NCBI GenBank assembly: GCA_013153375.1
Contig: JAADEN010000018.1
Location: 1-19,147, forward strand
Origin: Chloroflexota bacterium
GTDB taxonomy: Bacteria > Chloroflexota > Anaerolineae > Anaerolineales > DRMV01
Length of the DNA: 19,147 bases
Reading direction: 5' to 3'
Both the position numbers and the translations under genes were made by a program. The notes under the pieces were generated by a model. That model had not been told where the DNA came from, searched no databases, and saw only the letters and a list, made by a program, of their open reading frames with translations. Shown here piece by piece: positions 1 through 6,719 of this stretch (positions within the stretch are counted from its first letter, which is position 1; each line of letters begins with the position of its first letter).

Positions 1-89
1 CGGTGGCGCTGGAGAAGGGGTCGCGGTTTGCGATTCGGGAAGGTGGTTTGACCGTGGGTGCGGGCACCATCACCGAGATCCTGGACTGA
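1..89 (+). CDS. tuf: Elongation factor Tu, C-terminal end (partial)
   Basis: Only the last 28 codons are in the window, in frame from base 3 to the TGA at 87-89. The residues ALEKGSRFAIREGG followed by LTVGAGTITEILD are the end of EF-Tu domain 3, the beta-barrel that contacts tRNA and EF-Ts. EF-Tu is the GTPase that delivers aminoacyl-tRNA to the ribosome. The family usually reads GGRTVGAG here; this protein has Leu in place of that Arg. The gene sits 66 bases before rpsJ, the usual end of a str operon (rpsL-rpsG-fusA-tuf) running into the S10 operon. The identity is secure from the tail alone; the GTPase domain is outside the window. Confidence 0.93.
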   Translation, partial: VALEKGSRFAIREGGLTVGAGTITEILD

Positions 90-102
90 TTCGGAAAGCA
101 TC

Positions 103-131
103 GGGCGGGGGTCGTGCCACGGCCCCCGCCC
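103..131 (+). promoter_or_regulatory. GC-rich hairpin between tuf and rpsJ
   Basis: Arms GGGCGGGGG (103-111) and CCCCCGCCC (123-131) pair perfectly over 9 bp. The 11-base loop can close further through U112-G122, C113-G121, G114-C120 and U115-A119. No T-run follows, so it is not a classical intrinsic terminator. It could set the 3' end of a processed tuf mRNA, be a weak terminator, or act as the 5' leader of rpsJ. It ends about 12 bases before the rpsJ ribosome binding site. The structure is seen; the role is inferred. Confidence 0.5.
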
Positions 132-155
132 CATCCTGCTGCAGAGGGAAGCACT

Positions 156-464
156 ATGGTCAGGCAACGCATTCGCATTCGGCTCAAGGCCTACGATCAC
201 CGCATCTTGGACCAATCGGCCAAGCGCATCGTGGAAGCCGCGGAGCGGGCCGGGGCTCGGGTGGTCGGTCCGGTGCCCTTGCCCACCAAGAAGGAGCGCT
301 ACACCGTGCGGCGTTCGCCCTTCATCGACAAGGACTCCCACGAGCACTTCGAGATTCGTACCCACAAGCGGCTCATTGACATTTTGGACCCGGACAGCAA
401 GACCATCGACATGCTGATGCGCTTGAACCTGCCCGCGGGCGTGGACATCGAGATCAAGTTGTAG
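156..464 (+). CDS. rpsJ: 30S ribosomal protein S10 (NusE)
   Basis: This 102-residue protein matches the usual S10 length. It shows the hallmark stretch GPVPLPTKK (residues 38-46), followed by [20 protein letters not shown] and RLIDILDP. S10 sits in the head of the 30S subunit; as NusE it also links transcription antitermination factors to the ribosome. The start at ATG 156 gives the conserved N-terminus [14 protein letters not shown] and has GAGGG at 144-148. An in-frame ATG at 114 would add 14 unrelated residues and is rejected. It opens the S10 operon directly after tuf and is separated from rplC by an unusually long 410-base gap. Confidence 0.98.
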   Translation: MVRQRIRIRLKAYDHRILDQSAKRIVEAAERAGARVVGPVPLPTKKERYTVRRSPFIDKDSHEHFEIRTHKRLIDILDPDSKTIDMLMRLNLPAGVDIEIKL

Positions 465-558
465 GCCCGCGCGTGCGGATGGGCTTTGGCACCTTGGACA
501 GGGAACACGCCGCGAACCCGCTGCGCGTCCCGAGCGTGAAGCGGGGTCAGGGTGGACA

Positions 559-592
559 CGCGCCCGCCTCGGGGCTCGGGCCCACGGGCGCG
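559..592. repeat. Perfect 8-bp inverted repeat downstream of rpsJ
   Basis: CGCGCCCG (559-566) pairs with CGGGCGCG (585-592) around an 18-base GC-rich spacer. GAAAAT follows instead of a T-run, so on the + strand it is not a standard terminator. It may stabilise the 3' end of a tuf-rpsJ transcript just before the promoter at 624-652. In DNA this GC-rich such a dyad could also arise by chance. Confidence 0.35.
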
Positions 593-623
593 GAAAATCG
601 GGCGTGAAAAACGCGCTCGGCCC

Positions 624-652
624 TTGCTTTGTGGGCCGGGTAGTGGTATAAA
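624..652 (+). promoter_or_regulatory. Sigma70-type promoter upstream of rplC
   Basis: TTGCTT (624-629) and TATAAA (647-652) are separated by exactly 17 bases, in an AT-richer island within very GC-rich DNA. The -10 matches the consensus at five of six positions; the -35 keeps TTG. The -35 lies in the loop of a 6-bp inverted repeat (CGGCCC 618-623 with GGGCCG 633-638). Transcription would start near 659, leaving a leader of about 215 bases before rplC. It would let rplC and downstream genes be expressed independently of tuf-rpsJ. No experiment supports it. Confidence 0.6.
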
Positions 653-763
653 TGCCTTTCGCTTGATAGGCACGCTCTTGAACATTGGACAATGGCGCGC
701 GTGACCTGGGGCGGCACCTGGCGGTAGCCGGGCCGGCCTGTACGGACGCACACCACCGAAGCG

Positions 764-808
764 AAGAGGCTCCCGCGGGCCCCAAGGACGCGGCGAGGCT
801 CTTTTGTT
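764..808 (+). terminator. Attenuator-like hairpin in the rplC leader
   Basis: AAGAG (764-768) pairs with CTCTT (799-803), CTC (770-772) with GAG (795-797), and CCGCG (773-777) with CGCGG (789-793). One G-G mismatch and one bulged C interrupt a 13-bp stem with an 11-base loop. The sequence then runs TTTTGTT (802-808). A-rich 5' base, GC-rich middle and U-rich 3' base are typical of intrinsic terminators, although the T-run is short. It lies between the promoter at 624-652 and rplC, so regulated premature termination is plausible. Function is inferred. Confidence 0.4.
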
Positions 809-874
809 GCGCAGGTGGGCGGCCCGCTGCCCCGGCCCGGGGTAAGGCCGTTCTTTTTTGCCAGGAGAGTGGCA

Positions 875-1501
875 ATGAAAGGGCTCATCGGTAAGAAAGT
901 CGGCATGACGCAAATTTTCGACGAGAATGGCGCGGCCATCCCCGTGACCGTGATTCAGGCCGGGCCGTGCTATGTGACGCAGATTCGCACGCCCGAGAAG
1001 GATGGCTACGCCGCGGTGCAGTTGGGCTACGAGGAAATCAAGCCCAAGCGCCTGACCGGCGGGCAGCGCGGGCACCTCAAGCGCCACGACCTGCCGCCGT
1101 TGCGCTACCTGCGCGAGTTCCGCGTCGACGAAGTGGATGTGAACGAGGGCGATGTGGTGACCGTGGCCGTGTTCGAGGTCGGCGACAAAGTGGATGTCAC
1201 CGGCACCAGCAAGGGCCGGGGCTTCGCGGGCGCGGTCAAGCGCCACGGCTTCGCGGGCGGGCCCAAGACCCACGGCCAATCGGACCGCTGGCGGGCCACG
1301 GGCTCCCGGGGCGCGGCGACCTACCCCGGCAAGACCTGGAAGGGCTCGCGCGCGCCGGGCCGCATGGGCAACCGCCGGGTCACGGTGCAGGGCCTGACTG
1401 TGATGTGGGTGGATCCCGAGCGCAACCTGATCGCGGTCAAGGGCGCGGTGCCCGGCCCGCGCAACGGGTTGGTCCTGCTGCGGGCCTCCAAGAAGAAGTA
1501 A
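875..1501 (+). CDS. rplC: 50S ribosomal protein L3
   Basis: This 208-residue protein begins [15 protein letters not shown], the standard bacterial L3 N-terminus. It carries the L3 signature at about residues 110-172: [39 protein letters not shown] and [21 protein letters not shown]3 binds 23S rRNA early in 50S assembly, and its long loop reaches the peptidyl transferase centre. ATG 875 is chosen over an in-frame ATG at 815 because it gives the conserved N-terminus and follows AGGAG (863-867). It is the first gene behind the leader region and is followed after 49 bases by rplD. Confidence 0.98.
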   Translation: MKGLIGKKVGMTQIFDENGAAIPVTVIQAGPCYVTQIRTPEKDGYAAVQLGYEEIKPKRLTGGQRGHLKRHDLPPLRYLREFRVDEVDVNEGDVVTVAVFEVGDKVDVTGTSKGRGFAGAVKRHGFAGGPKTHGQSDRWRATGSRGAATYPGKTWKGSRAPGRMGNRRVTVQGLTVMWVDPERNLIAVKGAVPGPRNGLVLLRASKKK

Positions 1502-1550
1502 CGCCCGCGCTGCCGGGTGTGTACCCTGACCTGGTTGAGGGAGAAGCAAG

Positions 1551-2192
1551 ATGAAGGTGGCCGTTTACGACATGCAGGGTGAAGTCGTGGGCGAGGTGGA
1601 ACTGCCGGCCGAGATTTTCGAGGCGCCCATCCGCCCCGATTTGATGCATCAGGCGTATGTGCGCCAGTTGGCCAACGCGCGGCGGGGCACCCACAGCGCG
1701 CGCACCCGCGGCGAGGTGAGCGGCGGCGGGCGCAAGCCCTGGCGTCAAAAGGGCACGGGCCGGGCCCGGCAGGGTTCCATCCGCGCGCCCCAGTGGGTGG
1801 GCGGCGGCGTGGTGCACGGCCCCAAGCCCCGCAGTTACGAGCAGAAGATGCCGCGCAAGATGCGCCGGGCCGCGCTGCGCTCCGCGCTCTCGCTCAAGGC
1901 CCAGGAGAACGCCATCGTGGTGGTGGACGACCTGCGCCTGCCCGAGGCCAAGACCCGCCACATGGCCGCGGCCCTGGATCGCCTGACGGGCGAGACCGAT
2001 ACCGTGTTGGTGCTGCTGCCCGAAAGCCCCCAGGGCAACGAGCAATACCAGGGCGTGTACCTGGCCACCCGCAACCTGCCCTACGCCAAGACTCTGGTGG
2101 CCTCGTACCTCAACATCCGCGACCTGCTGGGCTACGACAAGATCGTCATGCCCAAGGCCGCCCTGGATGCCATCGCCGCGTTCTTGGGGTAA
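1551..2192 (+). CDS. rplD: 50S ribosomal protein L4
   Basis: This 213-residue bacterial L4 has the long extended loop (about residues 44-97) with RRGTHSARTRGEVSGGGRKP, WRQKGTGRARQGSIRAPQW and GGGVVHGP. That loop reaches into the peptide exit tunnel. The C-terminal globular part ends in the usual 'DKIVMPKAALDAIAAFLG' segment. In gammaproteobacteria L4 is the autogenous repressor of the S10 operon, so it is the natural candidate to act on any leader structure upstream of rplC, but nothing in the sequence proves that here. GGGAG (1539-1543) precedes ATG 1551. Confidence 0.98.
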   Translation: MKVAVYDMQGEVVGEVELPAEIFEAPIRPDLMHQAYVRQLANARRGTHSARTRGEVSGGGRKPWRQKGTGRARQGSIRAPQWVGGGVVHGPKPRSYEQKMPRKMRRAALRSALSLKAQENAIVVVDDLRLPEAKTRHMAAALDRLTGETDTVLVLLPESPQGNEQYQGVYLATRNLPYAKTLVASYLNIRDLLGYDKIVMPKAALDAIAAFLG

Positions 2193-2204
2193 GGAGGGTT
2201 TCTC

Positions 2205-2513
2205 ATGGCCGAGTTGAACATTTACGAAGTGATCCGGCGTCCCATCTTCTCGGAGAAGTCGTTTTGGATGGCCAAGAAGCGCCGCCAATACACCTTCGAG
2301 GTGGCCGAGAACGCGACCAAGCCGATGATCAAGCAGGCCGTCGAGGCCATCTTCGATGTGGAAGTGGAAAAGGTGCGGGTGCTGAAGATGCCGGCCAAGC
2401 GCACCGTGCGCTGGCGCAACCGCCGGACCGTGGTGCGCAAGCCCGGCTACAAGAAAGCGGTGGTCACCCTCAAGGAAGGGCACTCCATTGACCTCTACGA
2501 AGGGGTGAGTTGA
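2205..2513 (+). CDS. rplW: 50S ribosomal protein L23
   Basis: This 102-residue protein is of normal L23 length, with '[10 protein letters not shown]' near the N-terminus (I..P..SEKS), '[19 protein letters not shown]' in the middle and [18 protein letters not shown] at the end. L23 lies at the peptide exit and is the docking site for trigger factor and SRP. AAGGAGG directly after the rplD stop gives a strong ribosome binding site 12 bases downstream of that gene. Its TGA stop is separated by only one base from the rplB start at 2515, so the two are probably translationally coupled. Confidence 0.97.
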   Translation: MAELNIYEVIRRPIFSEKSFWMAKKRRQYTFEVAENATKPMIKQAVEAIFDVEVEKVRVLKMPAKRTVRWRNRRTVVRKPGYKKAVVTLKEGHSIDLYEGVS

Positions 2514-2514
2514 C

Positions 2515-3357
2515 ATGGGCATCAAAAAGTACAAGCCGGTGACGCCCTCGTTGCGGCATCGCACCGGGTACACTTTTGAAGAGATCACCAAGACCGAGCC
2601 CGAGCGCAGCCTGATCGAGCCCCTGAAGAAGCATTCGGGGCGCAACAATCAGGGGCGCATCACCGTGCGCCACCGGGGCGGCGGCAACAAGCGCTACTAC
2701 CGCATCATCGACTTCAAGCGCGACAAGCGCGGCATCCCCGCGACGGTGGTGGCCATCGAGTACGATCCCAACCGCAGCGCGCGCATCGCGCTGCTGCAGT
2801 ACGCGGACGGCGAGAAGCGCTACATCATCGCGCCCGTGGGCCTGATGGTGGGCGACACGGTCATGGCCGGGCCCGACGCGGAGATCCGCCCCGGCAACGC
2901 GCTGCCCATCGAGAACATCCCCCTGGGCATCATGATCCACAACATCGAACTGTACCCCGGGCGGGGCGGGCAGTTGGTGCGGGCCGCGGGCACCTCCGCG
3001 CAGTTGCTGGCCAAAGAGGGCGAGTACGCGCATGTGCGCCTGCCCTCGGGCGAGGTGCGGCTCATCCGCCGGGAGTGCTACGCGACCATCGGCCAGGTGG
3101 GCAATGTGGAGCACGGCAACATCAAGATCGGCAAGGCCGGGCGCAAGCGCCACATGGGCTGGCGGCCCACGGTGCGCGGTTCGGCCATGAGCCCGCGGGA
3201 CCATCCGCACGGCGGTGGCGAGGGGCGGCAGCCCATCGGCTTGCCTTCGCCCAAGTCGCCGTGGGGTTGGAAGACCCTGGGCAAGAAGACCCGCAAGAAC
3301 AAGAAGACGGACAAGTTCATCGTCCGCCGACGCCAGAAGAAGAACAAGCGGAAGTAA
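2515..3357 (+). CDS. rplB: 50S ribosomal protein L2
   Basis: This 280-residue L2 has the N-terminal OB-fold segment with [19 protein letters not shown] (residues 42-60) and the conserved [11 protein letters not shown] (228-238). His 230 in that motif corresponds to the histidine long associated with peptidyl transferase centre assembly. L2 is needed for subunit association and tRNA binding. The C-terminal tail is a long basic run ([20 protein letters not shown]) and is the part most like Chloroflexota and cyanobacterial homologues by recall. The start is one base after the rplW stop, so coupling is likely. A 66-base gap with a hairpin follows. Confidence 0.98.
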   Translation: MGIKKYKPVTPSLRHRTGYTFEEITKTEPERSLIEPLKKHSGRNNQGRITVRHRGGGNKRYYRIIDFKRDKRGIPATVVAIEYDPNRSARIALLQYADGEKRYIIAPVGLMVGDTVMAGPDAEIRPGNALPIENIPLGIMIHNIELYPGRGGQLVRAAGTSAQLLAKEGEYAHVRLPSGEVRLIRRECYATIGQVGNVEHGNIKIGKAGRKRHMGWRPTVRGSAMSPRDHPHGGGEGRQPIGLPSPKSPWGWKTLGKKTRKNKKTDKFIVRRRQKKNKRK

Positions 3358-3367
3358 CCGGTTGGGG

Positions 3368-3396
3368 CCGGGGCGCGAGTTTTCGGCGCAGCCCGG
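3368..3396 (+). other. Hairpin between rplB and rpsS
   Basis: CCGGG (3368-3372) pairs with CCCGG (3392-3396) and GCGC (3373-3376) with GCGC (3386-3389), around a 9-base loop GAGTTTTCG, with a two-base bulge at 3390-3391. No T-run follows. It ends 15 bases before the rpsS ribosome binding site (AGGAGG, 3412-3417). Role unknown; mRNA stability or processing is possible. Confidence 0.35.
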
Positions 3397-3423
3397 TTGG
3401 GACCCACGGTTAGGAGGTACGGC

Positions 3424-3702
3424 ATGGGCCGTTCGTTGAAAAAAGGGCCGTATGTAGACCCGAAACTGCTGAAGAAGATCGAAGAGATGAACGCCCGCGG
3501 CGAGAAGCGGGTCATCAAGACCTGGAGCCGCGACAGCACCATCTTCCCCCAGATGGTGGGGCACACCATCGCGGTGCACGATGGACGGCGGCATGTGCCC
3601 ATCTACATCACCGAGAACATGGTGGGGCACAAGTTGGGCGAGTTCGCGCCCACCCGCACCTTCCGCGGGCACATCGTCGAAAAGAAGAAAAAGAAGCGAT
3701 AG
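3424..3702 (+). CDS. rpsS: 30S ribosomal protein S19
   Basis: This 92-residue protein has the canonical S19 start [12 protein letters not shown], then [20 protein letters not shown] and '[17 protein letters not shown]', and ends in a run of lysines. S19 sits in the 30S head, forms a complex with S13 and contacts the A-site tRNA side. ATG 3424 is chosen because AGGAGG lies 6 bases upstream and the N-terminus is exact; the in-frame ATG at 3397 would add nine residues not found in the family. rplV follows after 12 bases. Confidence 0.98.
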   Translation: MGRSLKKGPYVDPKLLKKIEEMNARGEKRVIKTWSRDSTIFPQMVGHTIAVHDGRRHVPIYITENMVGHKLGEFAPTRTFRGHIVEKKKKKR

Positions 3703-3714
3703 TGAGGTTGAGCC

Positions 3715-4059
3715 ATGTTGGATGTTCGGGCATCGGCGCGCTACATTCCCATCGCCCCGCGCAAAGTGCGGCGGGTGGTGAACCTGGTGCGCGGCAAAAA
3801 TGTGAACGAGGCCCTGGCCTTGCTGGATCTTCTGCCGCATCGGGCCGCGCGGACGGTGCGCAAGGTCGTCGCCTCCGCGGTGGCCAATGCGGAGGAGAAC
3901 TTCGGCCTGCACCGGGACGATTTGTACATCCATCGCATCTTCGTGGACGAAGGGCCGCGCTGGAAGCGCTATCGGTTCGCCGCCCGCGGACGGGTGAAGC
4001 CCTATCGGCATCGCCTGTCCCACATCACCGTGATTTTGCGGGAGCGCGAGTTGGACTAA
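3715..4059 (+). CDS. rplV: 50S ribosomal protein L22
   Basis: This 114-residue L22 contains 'ARYIPIAPRKVRRVVNLVRGK' (about residues 8-28) and the conserved C-terminal segment 'RAAR/RGRVKPYRHRLSHITVIL'. L22 is a core 50S protein whose beta-hairpin lines the exit tunnel next to L4; macrolide-resistance changes map there in other bacteria. The start at 3715 follows GTGAGG with 7 bases of spacing. It sits between rpsS and rpsC as in the standard S10 operon. Confidence 0.97.
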   Translation: MLDVRASARYIPIAPRKVRRVVNLVRGKNVNEALALLDLLPHRAARTVRKVVASAVANAEENFGLHRDDLYIHRIFVDEGPRWKRYRFAARGRVKPYRHRLSHITVILRERELD

Positions 4060-4066
4060 GCCCTGT

Positions 4067-4081
4067 CGGGCCGGCGGCCCG
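4067..4081 (+). other. Short GC hairpin between rplV and rpsC
   Basis: CGGGCC (4067-4072) and GGCCCG (4076-4081) form a perfect 6-bp stem with a GGC triloop. There is no T-run. It lies 18 bases before the rpsC ribosome binding site (GAGGAG, 4099-4104). A gap element of unknown function. Confidence 0.3.
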
Positions 4082-4110
4082 CGGTGGCCCAACGACTTGA
4101 GGAGAGCCTT

Positions 4111-4821
4111 ATGGGACGCAAAGTTCATCCCATCGGATTTCGCTTAGGCATCACCAAGCCCTGGCAGACCCGCTGGTTTGCCCGGGACAAGCAAACCTAT
4201 GTCGAACAACTGCACCAGGATCGCGAGGTGCGGGCGTTGATCCGCAAACTGGCCCCTCGGGCCGGCATCTCGCGCATCGAGATCGAGCGCTTCCCCACCC
4301 GGCTCAAGGTGTACATCCAGACCGCCAAGCCGGGCATTCTCATCGGCCGCAAGGGCGAGAACATCAAGCGCATCCGCCGGGCCCTGGAGAACCTGGTCAA
4401 GGGCAAGGGCGGCGTCGAGAAGGTGGAAGTGGACATCAAGGAGATCAAAGAGCCCGAACTGGACGCGGTGCTGGTGGCCCGCAACATCGCGGAGCAGTTG
4501 GAGCGCCGGGTGGCCTATCGGCGGGCCATGAAGCGGGCCATCGAGCAGGCCATGCGCCGCGGCGCGCAGGGCATCAAGATTCAGGTGGCCGGGCGTCTGG
4601 CCGGCGCGGAAATGGCCCGCACCGTGTGGCTGCGGGACGGGCGCGTGCCGTTGCAGACCATCCGGGCCGATATTGACTTTGCCAAAGACATCGCCCGCAC
4701 CACCTACGGCGTCATCGGCGTCAAGGTGTGGATTTACAAGGGCGAGATCCTGCCCGAGAAAGAGAAGGGCGAGGCCGAAGAGGCCCCGTCCCAAGAAAAG
4801 GGTGTCTATGTCAGCCGTTAG
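4111..4821 (+). CDS. rpsC: 30S ribosomal protein S3
   Basis: This 236-residue S3 starts MGRKVHPIGFRLGITKPWQTRW, the family N-terminus. It has the type II KH domain with the GRKG loop at residues 79-82 (ILIGRKGENIKRIR), then the C-terminal domain with 'RRGAQGIKIQVAGRL' and 'GAEMART'. S3 forms part of the mRNA entry pore and the ribosomal helicase together with S4 and S5. The last ~20 residues are an acidic, probably disordered tail (KEKGEAEEAPSQEKG). ATG 4111 is chosen over 4084 on the basis of GAGGAG upstream and the conserved start. Confidence 0.98.
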   Translation: MGRKVHPIGFRLGITKPWQTRWFARDKQTYVEQLHQDREVRALIRKLAPRAGISRIEIERFPTRLKVYIQTAKPGILIGRKGENIKRIRRALENLVKGKGGVEKVEVDIKEIKEPELDAVLVARNIAEQLERRVAYRRAMKRAIEQAMRRGAQGIKIQVAGRLAGAEMARTVWLRDGRVPLQTIRADIDFAKDIARTTYGVIGVKVWIYKGEILPEKEKGEAEEAPSQEKGVYVSR

Positions 4822-4851
4822 GCGACGCGCCGGGTCGTGGAGTGAAGAGCC

Positions 4852-5271
4852 ATGTTGATGCCAAAGCGTTTGAAGTATCGCAAACAACAGCGGGGCCGCA
4901 TGAAGGGCAAGGCCTACCGGGGGTCCGAGGTGCACTTCGGCGACTACGGGCTCAAGGCCCTGGAACCGGCCTGGATCACCGCCCGGCAGATCGAGGCCGC
5001 GCGGCGGGCCATCGTGCGCACCCTGCGGCGTCGCGGCAAGGTGTGGATTCGCATCTTCCCCGACAAGCCGGTGACCCGCCGGGCCGCGGAGACCCGCCTG
5101 GGCGGCGGCAAGGGCAATGTGGAAGATTGGGTGGCCGTGGTCAAGCCCGGGCGCATCATGTTCGAGGTGGGCGGCGTGGCCCCCGAATTGGCCCAGCGCG
5201 CGCTGGAAAAGGCGGCCTACAAACTGCCCATCGCGGTCAAAGTGGTGGCCCGCGAAGGCCAGGAAGACTGA
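4852..5271 (+). CDS. rplP: 50S ribosomal protein L16
   Basis: This 139-residue protein is L16: [19 protein letters not shown] at the N-terminus, '[23 protein letters not shown]' and then [20 protein letters not shown] with [16 protein letters not shown]16 organises the A-site and binds 5S rRNA-proximal 23S rRNA. Starting at MLMP is normal in many bacteria; the next ATG (4858) is the alternative. The ribosome binding site is a weaker GGAGTGAAGAG. It follows rpsC by 30 bases. Confidence 0.97.
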   Translation: MLMPKRLKYRKQQRGRMKGKAYRGSEVHFGDYGLKALEPAWITARQIEAARRAIVRTLRRRGKVWIRIFPDKPVTRRAAETRLGGGKGNVEDWVAVVKPGRIMFEVGGVAPELAQRALEKAAYKLPIAVKVVAREGQED

Positions 5272-5307
5272 CCCCGGGCGCACCGCCCCCGGATGCTGGA
5301 GGACGAC

Positions 5308-5529
5308 ATGAAGGCCGCGGAGATTCGTAAACTCTCGACCGAAGAGATCATTGAGAAATTGGACGAGGCGCGGGAGCAGTTGATGCGCCTGCGCTTCCAG
5401 CAGGTCACCGGCGAACTGGTGGATACCAGCCAGTTTCGCAAGACCCGCCGCCTCATCGCCCGCCTGATGACCATTTTGCGCGAGCGGGAGATCGAGGCCG
5501 AGCAACAAGCCAGCGAGGGTGAAGCATGA
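5308..5529 (+). CDS. rpmC: 50S ribosomal protein L29
   Basis: This 73-residue, mostly helical protein has the L29 pattern: '[18 protein letters not shown]' and then [20 protein letters not shown] followed by [19 protein letters not shown]29 is a two-helix hairpin at the exit tunnel near L23. ATG 5308 is preferred because GGAGGA (5298-5303) precedes it; the upstream in-frame ATG at 5293 has no such site. Its stop overlaps the rpsQ start in an ATGA (5526-5529), so translation is probably coupled. The tail after about residue 63 is acidic. Confidence 0.96.
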   Translation: MKAAEIRKLSTEEIIEKLDEAREQLMRLRFQQVTGELVDTSQFRKTRRLIARLMTILREREIEAEQQASEGEA

Positions 5530-5933
5530 ACCGGCGTAGGCGATTGACGGGCGTTGTGGTTTCGGACAAGATGCAGAAGACGGTGGTGGTGCAGGTCACC
5601 CGCACCTTCCGCCACCCCCTGTATCAGAAGGTGGTCCACCGCTCCAAGAAGTACAAGGCCCACGACGAGTTGGGCGCGCAGGTGGGTGACCTGGTGGTCA
5701 TCGTCGAGAGCCGCCCCATCTCCAAGACCAAGCGGTGGGTGGTGCAGCAGATCGTGCAGCGGGCCGGCGAGGCCGCGCGCGAGAAGGATGTGGCCGTGGA
5801 AGACGAAGTCGCGGCGTTGGTGGAAGAGACGGCCGAGGCTGTGGCCGCGGCGGCCGAAGAAGAGGCCGCGCCCGCGGCCGCGGAGGCTCCCGCCGAGGCC
5901 GCCGACGCCCCGGCCCCGGAACCTGAGGCCTGA
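5526..5933 (+). CDS. rpsQ: 30S ribosomal protein S17 with Ala/Glu/Pro-rich tail
   Basis: Residues 1-80 are a normal S17: [19 protein letters not shown], '[21 protein letters not shown]' and '[18 protein letters not shown]'. S17 is a primary 16S rRNA binder with an OB fold. From about residue 81 the protein continues for 55 more residues of almost only Ala, Glu, Pro and Val (for example [19 protein letters not shown]), giving 135 residues against the usual 80-100. The reading frame is uninterrupted, and the rplN ribosome binding site follows right after the stop, so the tail is not a frameshift artefact. It is probably disordered and acidic. Start overlaps rpmC by 4 bases. Confidence 0.96.
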   Translation: MNRRRRLTGVVVSDKMQKTVVVQVTRTFRHPLYQKVVHRSKKYKAHDELGAQVGDLVVIVESRPISKTKRWVVQQIVQRAGEAAREKDVAVEDEVAALVEETAEAVAAAAEEEAAPAAAEAPAEAADAPAPEPEA

Positions 5934-5947
5934 CGGGAGAAGGTACC

Positions 5948-6319
5948 ATGGTGCAGCAAGAATCGCGTCTCAAGGTTGCGGACAACACCGGCGCGAAGGA
6001 GATTCTGGTCATTCGCGTCCTGGGGGGCTCCATGCGCCGCTATGGCCGGGTGGGTGATGTGGTGGTGGCCACGGTCAAGGTGGCCGCGCCCCACGGCCAG
6101 GTCAAGAAGAGCGATGTGGTCAAGGCCGTCATCGTGCGCACCAAGAAGGAATGGCGCCGGGAGGACGGCTCCCGCATCCGTTTCGACGACAACGCGGCCG
6201 TGATTCTGGCCCCCGACGGCACCAACCCCCGGGGAACCCGCATCTTCGGGCCCGTGGCCCGGGAACTGCGGGAAAAGGGCTTCACCAAGATCGTCTCGCT
6301 GGCGCCCGAGGTCATCTAA
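5948..6319 (+). CDS. rplN: 50S ribosomal protein L14
   Basis: This 123-residue protein is a full-length L14: [18 protein letters not shown] at the start, '[21 protein letters not shown]', '[32 protein letters not shown]' split across the C-terminal half, and the usual [11 protein letters not shown] end. L14 forms the intersubunit bridge B8 with 16S rRNA and contacts L19. GGGAGAAGG sits directly upstream. It is the first gene of the spc segment and follows rpsQ by 14 bases, so no operon boundary is visible between S10 and spc. Confidence 0.98.
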   Translation: MVQQESRLKVADNTGAKEILVIRVLGGSMRRYGRVGDVVVATVKVAAPHGQVKKSDVVKAVIVRTKKEWRREDGSRIRFDDNAAVILAPDGTNPRGTRIFGPVARELREKGFTKIVSLAPEVI

Positions 6320-6329
6320 AACCGCAGCG

Positions 6330-6345
6330 CGGGGCTTCGGCCCCG
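6330..6345 (+). promoter_or_regulatory. UUCG tetraloop hairpin between rplN and rplX
   Basis: CGGGGC (6330-6335), TTCG, then GCCCCG (6340-6345) forms a perfect 6-bp stem closed by the exceptionally stable C(UUCG)G loop. No T-run follows; the rplX ribosome binding site (GGGAG) begins within about 5 bases. It may slow ribosomes or nucleases, or act as a stability element. The structure is certain as sequence, the role inferred. Confidence 0.5.
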
Positions 6346-6361
6346 GGTGGGAGTGGATATC

Positions 6362-6697
6362 ATGACGCAACCGAACTACAAAATCAAGAAGGGCGATATT
6401 GTGGAAGTGCGGACCGGGCGCGACCGCGGCGCCCGCGGCGAAGTGGTGCGGGTGCTGCGCAAGCAGGGCCGGGTGGTCATCGAAGGCGTCAACCGCCGCA
6501 AGCGCCACCAGAAGTCCTACCAGGCCGGCAACCGCACCATTCAGGGCGGCATCATCGAGTTCAACGCGCCCATTCCCATCTCCAATGTGATGTTGGTGTG
6601 CCCCAAGTGCGGCGAGCGCACCCGGGTGGGCATTCGGCGCGACGAAGATGGCACCCGCCATCGGGTCTGTCGCAAGTGCGGGGCCGACATTGATTGA
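6362..6697 (+). CDS. rplX: 50S ribosomal protein L24, zinc-ribbon form
   Basis: This 111-residue L24 has the N-terminal KOW motif (KKGDIVEVRTGRDRGARGEV, residues 9-28), the RRKRHQK segment at 45-51 and a C-terminal four-cysteine ribbon: C80, C83, C103, C106 (CPKCGERTRVG and RVCRKCG). L24 starts 50S assembly by binding 23S rRNA domain I. The cysteine-bearing form is common in thermophiles and several deep lineages, while many bacteria have lost it. ATG 6362 is chosen over 6347 because the ribosome binding site GGGAG lies just before it. Confidence 0.97.
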   Translation: MTQPNYKIKKGDIVEVRTGRDRGARGEVVRVLRKQGRVVIEGVNRRKRHQKSYQAGNRTIQGGIIEFNAPIPISNVMLVCPKCGERTRVGIRRDEDGTRHRVCRKCGADID

Positions 6698-6719
6698 CGA
6701 TTTCGCCTCACAGCCCGGC

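Larger units (their letters stand above)
465..874 (+). promoter_or_regulatory. 410-base rpsJ-rplC intergenic leader region
   Basis: This is the only gap longer than 300 bases in the window, and I see no convincing gene in it. It holds, in order: an 8-bp inverted repeat (559-566 with 585-592), a sigma70-like promoter (624-652), a candidate leader RNA from about 659, an attenuator-like hairpin (764-808), and a GC-rich segment before the rplC ribosome binding site (AGGAG, 863-867). Short ORFs crossing it have no recognisable protein and no good ribosome binding site. In many bacteria the S10 operon leader is the target of autogenous control, but here the leader lies after rpsJ rather than before it. 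Confidence 0.55.

Noticed and set aside
683..694. Short palindrome CATTG-GA-CAATG near the predicted start of the rplC leader
   Set aside because: Only 5-bp arms; too weak to call an operator.
685..894. Possible 69-residue leader peptide in the rpsJ-rplC gap
   Set aside because: It runs into rplC in another frame, has no ribosome binding site, and its composition is ordinary GC-rich noise.
547..939. - strand frame across the rpsJ-rplC gap
   Set aside because: It overlaps the start of rplC, has no ribosome binding site, and matches nothing known.
3358..3399. Direct repeat CCGGTTGGG on both sides of the rplB-rpsS hairpin
   Set aside because: Only two copies of 9 bases; no sign of a mobile element or duplication.
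2470..4128. Long - strand frame opposite rplB, rpsS and rplV
   Set aside because: Same shadow effect; no ribosome binding site or domain.
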